DNA of 64,000 nucleotides, taken from positions 62,001 through 126,000 of the forward strand of contig JAEUMY010000020.1 in NCBI GenBank assembly GCA_016791265.1. Reading direction: 5' to 3'. This document shows positions 15,095 to 24,319 of this stretch, one piece after another. Source of the DNA: Betaproteobacteria bacterium (GTDB lineage: Bacteria; Pseudomonadota; Gammaproteobacteria; Burkholderiales; Usitatibacteraceae). The notes beneath the pieces are model-generated. The model searched no databases. It saw nothing but the letters and a program-made list of their open reading frames with translations, and had not been told where the DNA came from. Each line of letters starts with the position of its first letter. Position 1 is the first letter of the stretch. Both the position numbers and the translations under genes were made by a program.

Positions 15095-16543
15095 TCATGC
15101 GCGCGCGCGCAAGCCCGCGGCGATTTCATGCACAAGGCGCGGCCCAAGTCGCTTCAACTCCCCCATCGAGAGAGAGCCGTGGCCAATCACCAGGCCCTGC
15201 GAGCGCGGCCGCTCCAGGCACATGGATGACAGCGCCTCAGGTGCAAAGCCGGCTTCGCGCAGACGCTGAACCAGTGGCTGATCCCGGCCACCGGGCGGAA
15301 GCATGGCCACTCCATGCAACGCGCCCGCATCACCAGCGAGTCGCATCACATCGCCCAGCTCCTTCTGCCACAACTGTCTGAACCAGCCGTGCTTGCGGGC
15401 AAGGCTTGCGCGCATGCGCAGCAGGTGCTGGCGCAATCTGCCTGACGTGATGAACTCCGCCAGGGCCAGCTGTTCCCAGGGTCGCGCGGCCATGAACAGC
15501 CTGGCCGCCGCACGTTGGGCCTGCGCCGCCAGGGCATGAGGCATGACCACGTAGGCGATGCGCAGACCAGGAAACATGATTTTGCTGAATGAACCCAGCA
15601 GCACCACAGACTCGCCGCCCGGTGCGGCGCGCATCGGCATGCGTGGCTCGCCTGAACCGACAAACTCGCTGTCGTAGTCATCTTCCAGCAGGACCGCGCC
15701 GTACCGCTGCGCCCATGCGGACAATGCGGCACGCCTCGCCATCGACAGTTCGTGGCCCAGAGGGTACTGACGGCAGGGTGTGAAATACAGAACGCGAGGC
15801 GGCGCAGCGGTCTGAATACGCAAGGGATCCAGTCCTTCGGCATCCACCGAGACAGCGCTCACCGCCAGACCGGCAGAGCGCAGCACCCCGGCGGCCTGTG
15901 AATAGCCGGGCTGCTCCACCACGGCGCCATCACCCGCCTCGGCAAACAGCGTGGCGCACAGCAGGAGTGAGTCGGCGGTGCCGCTCGTGATGATGATGTC
16001 TCCCGGGTCGCACAAGACGCCGCGCGTCAATGCAAGGTGTTGGCAAAGCGCCTCCCGCAACGCCGCGAGGCCGCCGCCCTGCCCATAGTTCAACATGCGT
16101 GGCGTCACCCGGCGAGATGCCCGCTGCAAACAATGCAGCCACTGTGTGAAGGGAAATTCCGAGACGTCGGGAACGCCGGGCGCAAATGCCGTTGTGCGTG
16201 GACGGTCCGTGGATGCCAGCTGCATGCCGCGGCGTGACAGTGTTGGGGAAAACGCGGCTGCGAGGTCTGCTGGCGCTCGCCGCGCATGTGCTGGAATTAC
16301 AGGAATGGGATCCGCCACATAGGTGCCGGAACCATGACGAGCAACCAGCCAGCCCTCCTCGATCAGCTTGCCGAAGGCGGCCAGGACGGTATTGCGGCCC
16401 AGTCCCAGTGTCCGCGAATACTCGCGGGAAGAAGGCAGTCGCTTGCCCGGCGCCAGCACGCCGCGGCGGATGGATGCCCGCAGCCGGCGGGCCAGCCAGT
16501 CAGTGCGAGTCTGACTCGTGCGCGCGGTGTGTGACCTCGACAT
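15095..16543 (-). CDS. MocR-family (GntR HTH plus aminotransferase domain) regulator
   Basis: 482 residues from the ATG at 16543, preceded by GGAG. An upstream ATG at 16558 falls inside a likely operator and is less likely to be the start. The N-terminal winged helix (RLPSSREYSRTLGLGRNTVL) is followed by a fold-type I aminotransferase domain with the PLP aspartate region LLEDDYDSEF and lysine in LLGSFSKIMFPGLRIAYVV. Such regulators sense PLP or amino-acid adducts. It is divergent from the P460-like cytochrome gene and is the obvious candidate to control it. Confidence 0.9.
   Translation of the reverse strand: MSRSHTARTSQTRTDWLARRLRASIRRGVLAPGKRLPSSREYSRTLGLGRNTVLAAFGKLIEEGWLVARHGSGTYVADPIPVIPAHARRAPADLAAAFSPTLSRRGMQLASTDRPRTTAFAPGVPDVSEFPFTQWLHCLQRASRRVTPRMLNYGQGGGLAALREALCQHLALTRGVLCDPGDIIITSGTADSLLLCATLFAEAGDGAVVEQPGYSQAAGVLRSAGLAVSAVSVDAEGLDPLRIQTAAPPRVLYFTPCRQYPLGHELSMARRAALSAWAQRYGAVLLEDDYDSEFVGSGEPRMPMRAAPGGESVVLLGSFSKIMFPGLRIAYVVMPHALAAQAQRAAARLFMAARPWEQLALAEFITSGRLRQHLLRMRASLARKHGWFRQLWQKELGDVMRLAGDAGALHGVAMLPPGGRDQPLVQRLREAGFAPEALSSMCLERPRSQGLVIGHGSLSMGELKRLGPRLVHEIAAGLRARA
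16414..16425. repeat. Near-match palindrome (one change)
   Basis: GCGAATACTCGC inside the MocR gene (SREYSRTL), in the HTH. Confidence 0.7.
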
Positions 16544-16546
16544 GGA

Positions 16547-16583
16547 AAGTGGCTCCATCCAAGTCTATTGAAGTGGCTCCATC
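16547..16583. promoter_or_regulatory. Direct-repeat operator candidate for the MocR regulator
   Basis: AAGTGGCTCCATC occurs twice, at 16547-16559 and 16571-16583. The 24-base period places both copies on one DNA face. They lie in the spacer between the MocR gene and the divergent cytochrome gene. MocR proteins typically bind direct repeats. Confidence 0.65.
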
Positions 16584-16637
16584 ATGCCAGAAGCGGCGAG
16601 CTATCCTGCATGGCATCGCCCTACTGCTCTCGAATCC

Positions 16638-17135
16638 ATGAAACCCGCCACTTGCGCCGTGATCATCATCGCCTTGACGCTGACCCCTGGAGCGCCACAG
16701 GCGCGCAGCGCAAGCACACCGCCCGCACCGGCCAGCATTGCCCTGCCCGCCAACTATCAACAGTGGCGTCACGTGAAAACTCAGATCATTCAGGAGGGCC
16801 CGGGCTTCGAGCGCTTTGGCGGCATGCACCACATCTATGCCAATGAACGCGCGGTCAGTGGACTCCGCAGTCGCCGCTTCGAGAGAGGCGCGACGCTCGT
16901 GGCCGAGTTTCGTGAGCTCGACCGCAAGGGCAACGTGATCGATGGCGGCGCCATCCGCCTGGTGGACGTGATGCTGTTCGACGCCGAGCGCTTCGCCGCC
17001 ACGGATGGCTGGGGCTACGCGGAATTCATCGGCCCCACTTTGCTCGCCAAGACGTTGGACAGCCGGCTCGAATGCCATGCCTGCCATACCAAGCGTGCGG
17101 ACAAAGGCCATGTCTTCAGCGAATTGCCGCGCTGA
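16638..17135 (+). CDS. Cytochrome P460-like periplasmic heme protein
   Basis: 165 residues from the ATG preceding a signal peptide (TCAVIIIALTLTPGAPQARS). The mature part reads PANYQQWRHVKT, then FGGMHHIYANERA, then RLVDVMLFDAERFAATDGWGY. It ends with a single heme-binding CHACH near the C terminus, followed by KRADKGHVFS. That order fits the cytochrome P460 family, which handles hydroxylamine or acts in related redox roles; the substrate here is unknown. Divergent from the MocR regulator. Confidence 0.8.
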   Translation: MKPATCAVIIIALTLTPGAPQARSASTPPAPASIALPANYQQWRHVKTQIIQEGPGFERFGGMHHIYANERAVSGLRSRRFERGATLVAEFRELDRKGNVIDGGAIRLVDVMLFDAERFAATDGWGYAEFIGPTLLAKTLDSRLECHACHTKRADKGHVFSELPR

Positions 17136-17192
17136 TGCGCCTGTGAGCGATGACGCCAACGTCCGCACGCATGGAGCATCGTCAATCCAGAC

Positions 17193-18467
17193 CTACTCCC
17201 AGCGCAGTAGGGCGTACTGCTTCTTCCCCCTGCGCAGGACGGTGTAGCAACCGAACCTGCGGTCCGCGTCGCCCAGCGCATGATCCAGCGCATCCACGCG
17301 CTGACCATTGATGCTCACCGCGCCGCTGGTGACAAAGGTGCGCGCTTCGCTCTTCGACTTTGCGAGTCCTGATTCGGCCAGTGCATCGAGCAGGCCAGTG
17401 CGATCCCGACCCAACGCCAAGGTCGGCAACCCATCCAGCGCCAATTGCTCGAAGTCCGCCTCGGTCAGCGCATCCAGGCTGCCGTCGAACAGGCTCGCAC
17501 TGATGCGCTGCGCGGCGGAGAGCGCGTCCGCGCCATGCACCAACCACACCATCTCCTCGGCGAGAATTCGCTGCGCTTCCGGCTTCTGGCCGCTGGCCTT
17601 GTCGGCGGCTTCGATCTCCGCGATGTGCGCCACATCGAGAAACGTGAAGAAGCGCAGAAACTTGTAGACGTCCGCGTCCGCCGCATTCAGCCAGAACTGG
17701 TAGAACGCGTAGGGTGACGTCTTCTTCGCGTCCAGCCACACCGCGCCGGATTCAGTCTTGCCGAACTTGGCGCCATCCGCCTTGGTGACGAGCGGGTTGG
17801 TGAGGCCGAACGCCTGCCCCTGGTGCATGCGCCGCGCGAGGTCGACGCCAGCGGTGATATTGCCCCACTGGTCGGAACCACCCACTTGCAAGCGGCAGTT
17901 ATGCAGCCGATAGAGCTCGGCGAAGTCGTAGCCCTGCAGGAGCGCGTAAGAAAACTCGGTGAAGGAAATACCCTGGTCCTCGCGCTCGATGCGGAGCTTC
18001 ACGGCCTCCTTCTTGATCATGGCGTTGACGGAGAAATGCTTGCCGATGTCGCGCAGGAAATCCAAGGCACCCATGCCGCCAAACCAGTCGAGGTTGTTGG
18101 CCATGATCGCGGCGTTGCCGCCCTCAAACGACAGGAACGGCTCGACCTGCTTGCGAATATTCGCAACCCAGCTTTGGATGACCTCGGGCGAATTCAACTT
18201 GCGCTCCTGCGCCTTGAAGCTGGGATCGCCGATCATGCCCGTGGCGCCGCCGACCAGCGCGATGGGTTTGTGACCCGCCAACTGGAAGCGCTTGAGAATC
18301 AGCACCGGCACGAGGTGGCCGAGATGCAAGCTGTCCGCCGTCGGGTCGAAGCCTGCATACAGCGTGACCGGCCCCTCCTGCAAAAGCGCGTCCAGCGCGT
18401 CGGCATCGGTGCATTGGGCGATCAGGCCGCGCGCGGTCAGGTCGTTAAGGAGCGGGGTGCGGTACAT
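17193..18467 (-). CDS. tyrS: Tyrosyl-tRNA synthetase
   Basis: 424 residues, the same length as the E. coli enzyme. It charges tRNA-Tyr. The class I HIGH motif appears as HLGH near residue 50, and the KMSKS counterpart as KFGKT. The C-terminal S4 domain ends [11 protein letters not shown]. The start at 18467 is chosen for alignment with the family ([20 protein letters not shown]). The palindrome at 18153 encodes WVANIRKQV where the E. coli protein, as I recall it, reads WVDKIRKQV without gaps. Its 3' end has a decayed copy at 14830. Confidence 0.97.
   Translation of the reverse strand: MYRTPLLNDLTARGLIAQCTDADALDALLQEGPVTLYAGFDPTADSLHLGHLVPVLILKRFQLAGHKPIALVGGATGMIGDPSFKAQERKLNSPEVIQSWVANIRKQVEPFLSFEGGNAAIMANNLDWFGGMGALDFLRDIGKHFSVNAMIKKEAVKLRIEREDQGISFTEFSYALLQGYDFAELYRLHNCRLQVGGSDQWGNITAGVDLARRMHQGQAFGLTNPLVTKADGAKFGKTESGAVWLDAKKTSPYAFYQFWLNAADADVYKFLRFFTFLDVAHIAEIEAADKASGQKPEAQRILAEEMVWLVHGADALSAAQRISASLFDGSLDALTEADFEQLALDGLPTLALGRDRTGLLDALAESGLAKSKSEARTFVTSGAVSINGQRVDALDHALGDADRRFGCYTVLRRGKKQYALLRWE
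18153..18164. repeat. Iterated palindrome, copy 12
   Basis: In tyrS, ANIR frame ([10 protein letters not shown]). Confidence 0.95.
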
Positions 18468-18544
18468 GGTGGGGAATTCATATGTAAAGAGAAAAAACGT
18501 GATTTTAGCTATGAACGGGGCTTCGCTTAATCCGCCACAACCAT

Positions 18545-18556
18545 GCGAATATTCGC
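18545..18556. repeat. Iterated palindrome, copy 13
   Basis: Intergenic, 78 bases upstream of tyrS and 155 bases upstream of the divergent TIR-membrane gene; flanks extend it to ATGCGAATATTCGCAT. Confidence 0.95.
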
Positions 18557-18710
18557 ATCTATAGGCATTTCGAGTATTCAGAGGACTGCGTGCTGACAAA
18601 AAAACCACTCTACTGAGCTTCAAAACTTGCCTCTTCGGCGCGGCGCCGCCGCTCAACGTCAACCCAGAAGGCGTGCACGCCCAGCCATCGCCGAAGCAAG
18701 GAGTATCTGC

Positions 18711-19898
18711 ATGACCGAAGGCAACGAAGTCATCTTCATCAGCTACCGACGCGCCGAGTCCAGCGCCACAGCCGAGTACTTGACCCAACAGTTGGATGAT
18801 CGCTTCGGGGCAGGCAGTACGTTCCGGGATGCGCAGGGACTAGGCGGCGGACAAGTCTTTCCGCTGGAGCTTCAGCACGCATTGGAACGAAGTTTGGCCA
18901 TGCTCGTACTCGTAGGCCGCAACTGGTCGGCGGAGATCAATCTGCGCAGCCAGCAGGCAGGCGTCACCGACTATGTCGCCGATGAACTGCGACGCGCTCA
19001 CAAGTTGGGCATTCCAATCATTCCCGTCCTGGTTGAAGATGAAAAAATGCCCGTCGAGTCGGATCTTCCAAAGGATCTACAGTTCTTTTCATTGCTACAC
19101 GCATTGCCACTGCGGCAAGAGAAAAGAGAAGAACACTTGCAGGCAATCGTAGCCGCAGTATCTGCCCAATCAGGCATTCCGGACAGGAGTAGCAAAGGCT
19201 GGATAGCCGGTCTGACTCGGCTTTCAGGTCAGGTCATCACCTCACCAGCCGAACTGCTATTCCGGCCCAGACGGTTCCTGCTCCGCTACTCATGCGGAGG
19301 ATGGCGCGACCTTCTCAGGCTGACGGTCTATTTGTCCGCAGCGTTTTCCTTGGCGCTTTTGCTGTATGGCGGGAGCATGGGTTATCCAGTGGCACCCATG
19401 TTCGCAGCTTCTCTGCCATTCATACCTGCGTTCCTGGTGCTCCTCCTGCTGCCGGGCCTGGTTCTGACCGCGCTGGGTGTGGTCTATACCCGATTGACCA
19501 GCCGAGTCACCGAGTTTCAGCGCATGTTTCTGGTCGTCGCCTACATCCGCGGCACATTGATAACTGCCTCGATGGCCAGCTTTGCGCTCTGGCTATATTG
19601 GCTGGGCAGTGAAGATCACTCGCTGGTCATGTGGAGAGCTGAGGTACTGAGGGCTGAAAGCGTGGAGGACATGTTTGCCCGAGTCTCCGAAATTTCTTCC
19701 TATGCAGGCGAGAGCGCCCGGAACCTGGCAGTCACTTACATGACCGCTGTGTTTGTATTGCTGAGCGTTTGGAGTTACTTTGCCTGGAATACTCTGCGCG
19801 CCACCCATCGAAGCGGCAGAATTCTTCCTTTGTCGTTTCTCGCTTTCACCATGTTGATCGAATGTCTGCTACCCATTCTCGTTGTACTCAACCCGTGA
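18711..19898 (+). CDS. TIR-domain membrane protein
   Basis: 395 residues from the ATG preceded by AAGGAG. Residues 6-150 are a TIR domain: [24 protein letters not shown], the conserved Glu at residue 92 in [20 protein letters not shown], and a C-terminal helix. Residues 190-395 carry about five membrane spans. TIR domains with this Glu are commonly NADases or form signalling assemblies. The membrane anchor suggests an envelope sensor or effector. The stop overlaps the next gene as GTGA. First gene of the 18.7-37.4 kb conflict island. Confidence 0.82.
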   Translation: MTEGNEVIFISYRRAESSATAEYLTQQLDDRFGAGSTFRDAQGLGGGQVFPLELQHALERSLAMLVLVGRNWSAEINLRSQQAGVTDYVADELRRAHKLGIPIIPVLVEDEKMPVESDLPKDLQFFSLLHALPLRQEKREEHLQAIVAAVSAQSGIPDRSSKGWIAGLTRLSGQVITSPAELLFRPRRFLLRYSCGGWRDLLRLTVYLSAAFSLALLLYGGSMGYPVAPMFAASLPFIPAFLVLLLLPGLVLTALGVVYTRLTSRVTEFQRMFLVVAYIRGTLITASMASFALWLYWLGSEDHSLVMWRAEVLRAESVEDMFARVSEISSYAGESARNLAVTYMTAVFVLLSVWSYFAWNTLRATHRSGRILPLSFLAFTMLIECLLPILVVLNP

Positions 19899-21190
19899 AA
19901 GCGAAATTCATTTTCGCCCATGTCATTGCAATCATCTTTGCAACCTTCAGTCTCTTCGCCCTCGCAGCCTCTTCAGCGGACATAAACAAGATTTCGCAGG
20001 CGCTTGAATCCGACGATGCACGTTGTAGCCGAGGACAATGCGACTACAAGCAGTCCGAAAACTTGATTGCGGCAGCCTTGAAGACGGCAACTGTGACGGC
20101 AGACCGCGTGCAGGTGACCGGCTACATGGCTGAGGTGCATCGCAGAAAAGGTGAATTCACGCAGGCAGTTGAGCTTGGCAACGCCGCCCTGAGGCTGGAC
20201 CCCGGAAATCAGCGTGTTCACGCCACGCTGGGCGAGTCTTACTCAAAACTTGGGCAACTTGGCAAAGCCAGACCACATTTCGCGCAGGCGGCCGCCGGGC
20301 CGGAAGCGGAGCATGCAATGTTCAATGCCTGCCGCCTTGCACAAACAGAACTCTCAATCGGGCAAATTGATTGGGCTTTGCGGGCCATGCCTCAGGGCAG
20401 AACCACAAGCGCCAGAGTGGCCTCATGTTTGCAAAACTTGGCCGTGGAAGCAGACACCAAGAAGCACCCCAGACTTGCAGCAGCTGCCTACCACCTCGCC
20501 GCAAAGGCGAAGACCTCTGACCTGGATTCCTGGATTCGTGCGATGTACCTCTATGCGCATATCGGCGAAAACCAGAATGCGGGCAAGGTGATTGTCGAGT
20601 TCAGCAAATTTGACTTGGATGTTCCAAAGCAATACCAAACCATGTATCTCTATGCCGTGACGCAAGCCGCAGGTCCGGCTGATGCATTACGAATCATTCG
20701 GGCCTGGCAAAGGCAAGAACCCGACTCGCTGTGGATCAAGGAACGGCTTGCCACGGCGCTGCTCGCTACAAACGAGGCGAAAGAAGCTGAAGTCACTTTC
20801 AAGGCTCTGGTCAAGGAGGGGAGTGAACGCAAACCGGCTTACATCGAAGGGCTGCTGGATGCGTTTAACGCGCAACGCAAGTTCGCGGAGTCTGCTTCAA
20901 CCTGCCAGGCTGAAAGTACTTCAGTCGCCAACTCCACTCGTCTGAAGGTGAAGTGCGGCGAGGTATTCCAGATTCGCAAGCAGTGCGCGCAAGCTCTACC
21001 TTTGCTGAATCAAGCTTTTTTAGCGAAGGACCTCGGGCCGCTCATCGGCCTTGCCGCACTCGCAACCGGGCTATGTCATGAGGCAGCTTCCGATTGGCGG
21101 GCAGCACTGGCGGCCTATCAACAGGCGCCAGAAGATGCGCGAATCGTGCCTCGCATCAAGATTGTTCAGGCACGGATTAGTCAACGATGA
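19895..21190 (+). CDS. Exported TPR protein coupled to the TIR-membrane gene
   Basis: 431 residues from the GTG overlapping the upstream TGA. The signal peptide is AHVIAIIFATFSLFALA. The remainder is degenerate tetratricopeptide repeats (TGYMAEVHRRKGEFTQAVEL, then LGNAALRLDPGNQRVHATLG). It is probably a periplasmic scaffold that reads the state of the envelope and pairs with the TIR-membrane protein, given strict translational coupling. Function is inferred from layout only. Confidence 0.72.
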   Translation: MKAKFIFAHVIAIIFATFSLFALAASSADINKISQALESDDARCSRGQCDYKQSENLIAAALKTATVTADRVQVTGYMAEVHRRKGEFTQAVELGNAALRLDPGNQRVHATLGESYSKLGQLGKARPHFAQAAAGPEAEHAMFNACRLAQTELSIGQIDWALRAMPQGRTTSARVASCLQNLAVEADTKKHPRLAAAAYHLAAKAKTSDLDSWIRAMYLYAHIGENQNAGKVIVEFSKFDLDVPKQYQTMYLYAVTQAAGPADALRIIRAWQRQEPDSLWIKERLATALLATNEAKEAEVTFKALVKEGSERKPAYIEGLLDAFNAQRKFAESASTCQAESTSVANSTRLKVKCGEVFQIRKQCAQALPLLNQAFLAKDLGPLIGLAALATGLCHEAASDWRAALAAYQQAPEDARIVPRIKIVQARISQR

Positions 21191-21249
21191 CGTGGCGCGT
21201 GTGGCGCATCAGCTTCATACTTGCAATTGTTGCCGCGCATCAAGTTTAA
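21187..21249 (+). CDS. 20-residue hydrophobic micro-ORF (tentative)
   Basis: ATGA overlap with the preceding stop. It encodes MTWRVWRISFILAIVAAHQV and then stops. Continuing the chain of four-base overlaps makes translation possible, and the peptide is hydrophobic, but chance overlap cannot be excluded. Confidence 0.25.
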   Translation: MTWRVWRISFILAIVAAHQV

Positions 21250-21354
21250 GGCCCGAGAATAGGCAACAGAGACTTGGTGAGCAACTTCCGCTTGCGCAGT
21301 AGTCACTGCCCAAGGCTTTGTACTCCACCCCAACGCGCATGGGCAGAGCCCTAT

Positions 21355-22405
21355 TCAGTTCTCTGGCAAGTAGCCTTCTTCTTTCAAGGCCTCTTGAACG
21401 GCCAACCGATCACGCTCTTGCAAGCTCTTGACGATATCTAAACTGATCACGAACACACTGTCATCTTTGCCAAAAAAGTTGGAAAAGTCGGGAGTACTGT
21501 AGGTCGTCGCTCGACGAACTTTGTCAGCACGCTTGGAGAAAATCCACAACCTAGGCTTGTCTGCCTCCAGCACAGACTTGCGATCTGCCATACCGCAAAA
21601 AAAGGTTCCGTTCGCCACATTAGACGCAAGCTCATCTTCCCTCGAACCGCCTCCGCGCGGAATGACCTCAATTCTGAGTCTGGGCAACTTGGCAGAAATA
21701 TTGTTCGCCGAGAATGCGACGGGGTCTAATTTGAAATTGTGAATTTTCTCCAGACTTTCTTTGCTGAATAGCCCTTGGCATCTCAATTGGACTACTTGGT
21801 TTTCAGATGGAGGCGTTGGCCTGTCCGCCACAGGAGCATCCGGTGCCTTCTCGGGGACCGGCGGCTTAACTTCATACTGTTGTGCGGTCTCTTTCTTGGG
21901 CAAAATTTTGGTATTCGACGGGCCACTGGTAAAGAGCAGCGCTCCAACTACGGCTGAGCAAACTACTAGGAGCGAAACTGCCATTTTTCTGAAATTGATG
22001 TGCATCCTTTCGCGCCGCTTTGCCTTCAAGTCTGCAACAACTTCTGCCACAAGATTTCCTGATGGCTTCAGAACGTTAACTGTGGTCAGGTAGTTCGGTA
22101 CCAAGTTCCAGGGGACATCTCTGGCAAGCACAGGTATCACCCTGCCGGCTGGGTGCCGCCACTTGTCCCGCGCCCACTTAAGTTCCGTCAAGGCATAAGA
22201 GCCTGGTGCAACTGAGTCAAGACTGATTAGAAATACAAAAAAAGTCTGACCTCTTTACGGCCTCTTCGAGCCGACCGTCGTAGGATTCAGAATCAGGCAA
22301 GTCCTTCCGGTCCAAGAAAGCGGAGAATCCGACACCTTCCAGTGCAAGATGAATTTTCTCAGCGAGTTGACCATCTGCTGAGGAATACGAAACAAACACT
22401 TTCAT
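21355..22405 (-). CDS. TIR-membrane protein, frame-shifted at a 7-base homopolymer
   Basis: The first frame (22405-22217) encodes the N-terminal half of a TIR domain: KVFVSYSSADGQLAEKIHLA, FLDRKDLP, LEEAVKRSDFF. It then runs off frame. The second frame, open down to 21355, continues after one base is skipped as VFLISLDSVAPGSYALTELK then WARDKW, with the conserved TIR Glu, and VIPVLARDVPWNLVPNYL. A single membrane span (KMAVSLLVVCSAVVGALLF) and a C-terminal domain of about 145 residues of no recognised family follow. As read the gene is broken at 22237-22243. Phase variation, programmed slippage or sequencing error are all possible. Confidence 0.72.
22237..22243. repeat. A7/T7 homopolymer at the TIR frameshift
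   Basis: Seven A on the plus strand are seven T in the sense strand of the TIR gene. Six T would restore one continuous TIR reading frame. Confidence 0.8.
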
Positions 22406-22499
22406 GCGGCACCCCTAGGGCTTTGGCTTAGCCATCTAGCGCGGAATCAAAGACCAACGCATCTTCTACCTTGAATCGTGCAGTTCAGAAAATGCTTGT

Positions 22500-24311
22500 T
22501 CATCTTGCTGCGAGCCGATACAGCCGATGCTTGCCGTAGTCCTTCGCCAGCGGCATGTTGCCCACGAAACTCAGCTTTCGCGCCGGCGCAGGATCATCCA
22601 GCGCGAGCAAGGCCGCGAACTCCTCTGACACGTACACCACGCCGGGCACGATAGCGGGCTCTATGCGCGCCGCGCGGGAGATGTGTGTACCGAAGAACCG
22701 GCGCCCGCCCAAGAATGGGTCCTGAAACTCCCACACTGGGCCGGCATGCAATGCGGTTCGAACAGCCAATCCCTTGGGGAGATTGAGCTTCTCGCAGTCC
22801 ATCTCCGCCATCGCCATTTGCAACGCAAGCGCGAAGCGCGCTGCGGCAGCGAGATCGCGGAACACCATGTACAGACCATCGCCCCAGGTGTTCTTGTCGA
22901 GAATGCTGGCTGAATGCACGGCCGACAAATCGGACAGCATCTTCATATAGGTCTGCACGAAGGTGCCCACCTGCGACTCGTTCAGGGTTGAGAATCCCTT
23001 GGCATCCGCAAACAGCAACGCCACGATGTGATGGCCCTTCAACTCACGGAACGAAATCGTCTGTAACTCAGGCACCAAGTCCGCGACCGCCTCCTGGTTG
23101 TGCCCCTTGTAGTCGAGGTGAATGCGATGCACCTCCATGCCCTGCTTCAACCACTCCGCAGTGACCCAGCCCGCTCCACCAGGCAACCCGGGTTTTTGGT
23201 TCCAAAGCGATAGTCCGATGGGTCGGCCTCCATTGGCCTCGGCACGTACGCGCGCCAGTCCACCAATCACCTGGCCCTGATACTGATAGGTGAGATCGCC
23301 GGATACATCGGGGGACAGAATGGTCAGACTCTTCGCCCGTTTCACACATTCCCAAAATCGCGGCTCCCATATCTTGCCGTTGTAGCCGAGCACGCTTGTC
23401 TTGATGAACTCCTCTGGCGGATGCGGCAAGACCATGTGGGTTTCCTTGCCCGCCTTGTGCATGGCTTCAAGAAACAATATGTCTCCACCACAGGCGGCTG
23501 CCGCGATGCCCACATCCACCTTCAGCGTCTGCACGACCTTGGCCAGGTTCTCCGCCACCCAGCCTTCCAGATCTGCGGAGAACCGCTTCTCTTTCCCGGC
23601 CTTGTCGATGGCGTGCCCAGTGAATGCCGCCACGACCTGGGTGGGAAAGAGCGCCAGCAGATCATCCACCTGGTGTCCCATTCGCTTGGCAATCAATCGA
23701 ATGCCTTGGCGAGCAGCATGCAAGTCGCCATGCCGCCCCGCTCCCAAGCGAGCGGCGAGCGCGTAGCATGCCGACGCCTGTTCTGTTCGCCCGGCCATCA
23801 GGCAGGCGTCCCCTTCCGTTGCCGCCGCCCAAAACGGATCGGCGTTGCTGCCCGCATCGGCATCGTTGCCTTCCTGGCGAGCGGCCCGCTGCGCGTCAAT
23901 ACGCGCAAACATTTCCATCCCCAATGTCCTTGCCGTGTCCGTCTCGCCCAGTTCAAGCGATAGCTGCGCGGCGTTGTCGGCACACCACAAGCTTTGTGTG
24001 GCGCGATAGCCCGCCAGATAGGCGTCCCGCGCTGCAATCAGCGCGTCGGTGGAACGAGTGTCCAGCCAACGTTGTTTGCGCACCCGTGCGCGCACGCCCC
24101 AGGTTTCTTCGTCCAGCGTATCCGCCGAGTTGAGAGGGCCCAGCGCTTTCTCTGCCAAGTCCGCCGAGCCCACACGCAAATAGGCGCGCGCGAGCAGCAA
24201 GCGGCCGGCTTGCGTTTCGCCAAGCGCCGAATCGCTCACCAACGCTTCGATGGTTGCAAACGGGTCGCCGGCCTGCAGAGTCCTGCCAAGGGTATCAAGC
24301 GAATGAGTCAT
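22500..24311 (-). CDS. TPR / SLOG-like / class III nucleotide cyclase fusion
   Basis: 603 residues. Residues about 30-215 are TPR-like helices (GRLLLARAYLRVGSADLAEK). Residues about 226-335 resemble a SLOG nucleotide-ligand domain: VAAFTGHAI, then VDVGIAAAACGGDILFLEAM, then MVLPHPPEEF. Residues about 424-600 are a class III cyclase domain with both metal aspartates, D436 in LLFADAKGFSTL and D478 in KNTWGDGLYMVF, and the late GGRRFFGTHISRAARIEP segment. Predicted output is a cyclic nucleotide. It begins eight bases after the KGGTGR ATPase-TPR gene, so the two are probably one operon. Confidence 0.8.
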   Translation of the reverse strand: MTHSLDTLGRTLQAGDPFATIEALVSDSALGETQAGRLLLARAYLRVGSADLAEKALGPLNSADTLDEETWGVRARVRKQRWLDTRSTDALIAARDAYLAGYRATQSLWCADNAAQLSLELGETDTARTLGMEMFARIDAQRAARQEGNDADAGSNADPFWAAATEGDACLMAGRTEQASACYALAARLGAGRHGDLHAARQGIRLIAKRMGHQVDDLLALFPTQVVAAFTGHAIDKAGKEKRFSADLEGWVAENLAKVVQTLKVDVGIAAAACGGDILFLEAMHKAGKETHMVLPHPPEEFIKTSVLGYNGKIWEPRFWECVKRAKSLTILSPDVSGDLTYQYQGQVIGGLARVRAEANGGRPIGLSLWNQKPGLPGGAGWVTAEWLKQGMEVHRIHLDYKGHNQEAVADLVPELQTISFRELKGHHIVALLFADAKGFSTLNESQVGTFVQTYMKMLSDLSAVHSASILDKNTWGDGLYMVFRDLAAAARFALALQMAMAEMDCEKLNLPKGLAVRTALHAGPVWEFQDPFLGGRRFFGTHISRAARIEPAIVPGVVYVSEEFAALLALDDPAPARKLSFVGNMPLAKDYGKHRLYRLAAR

Positions 24312-24319
24312 GGGCGCGC

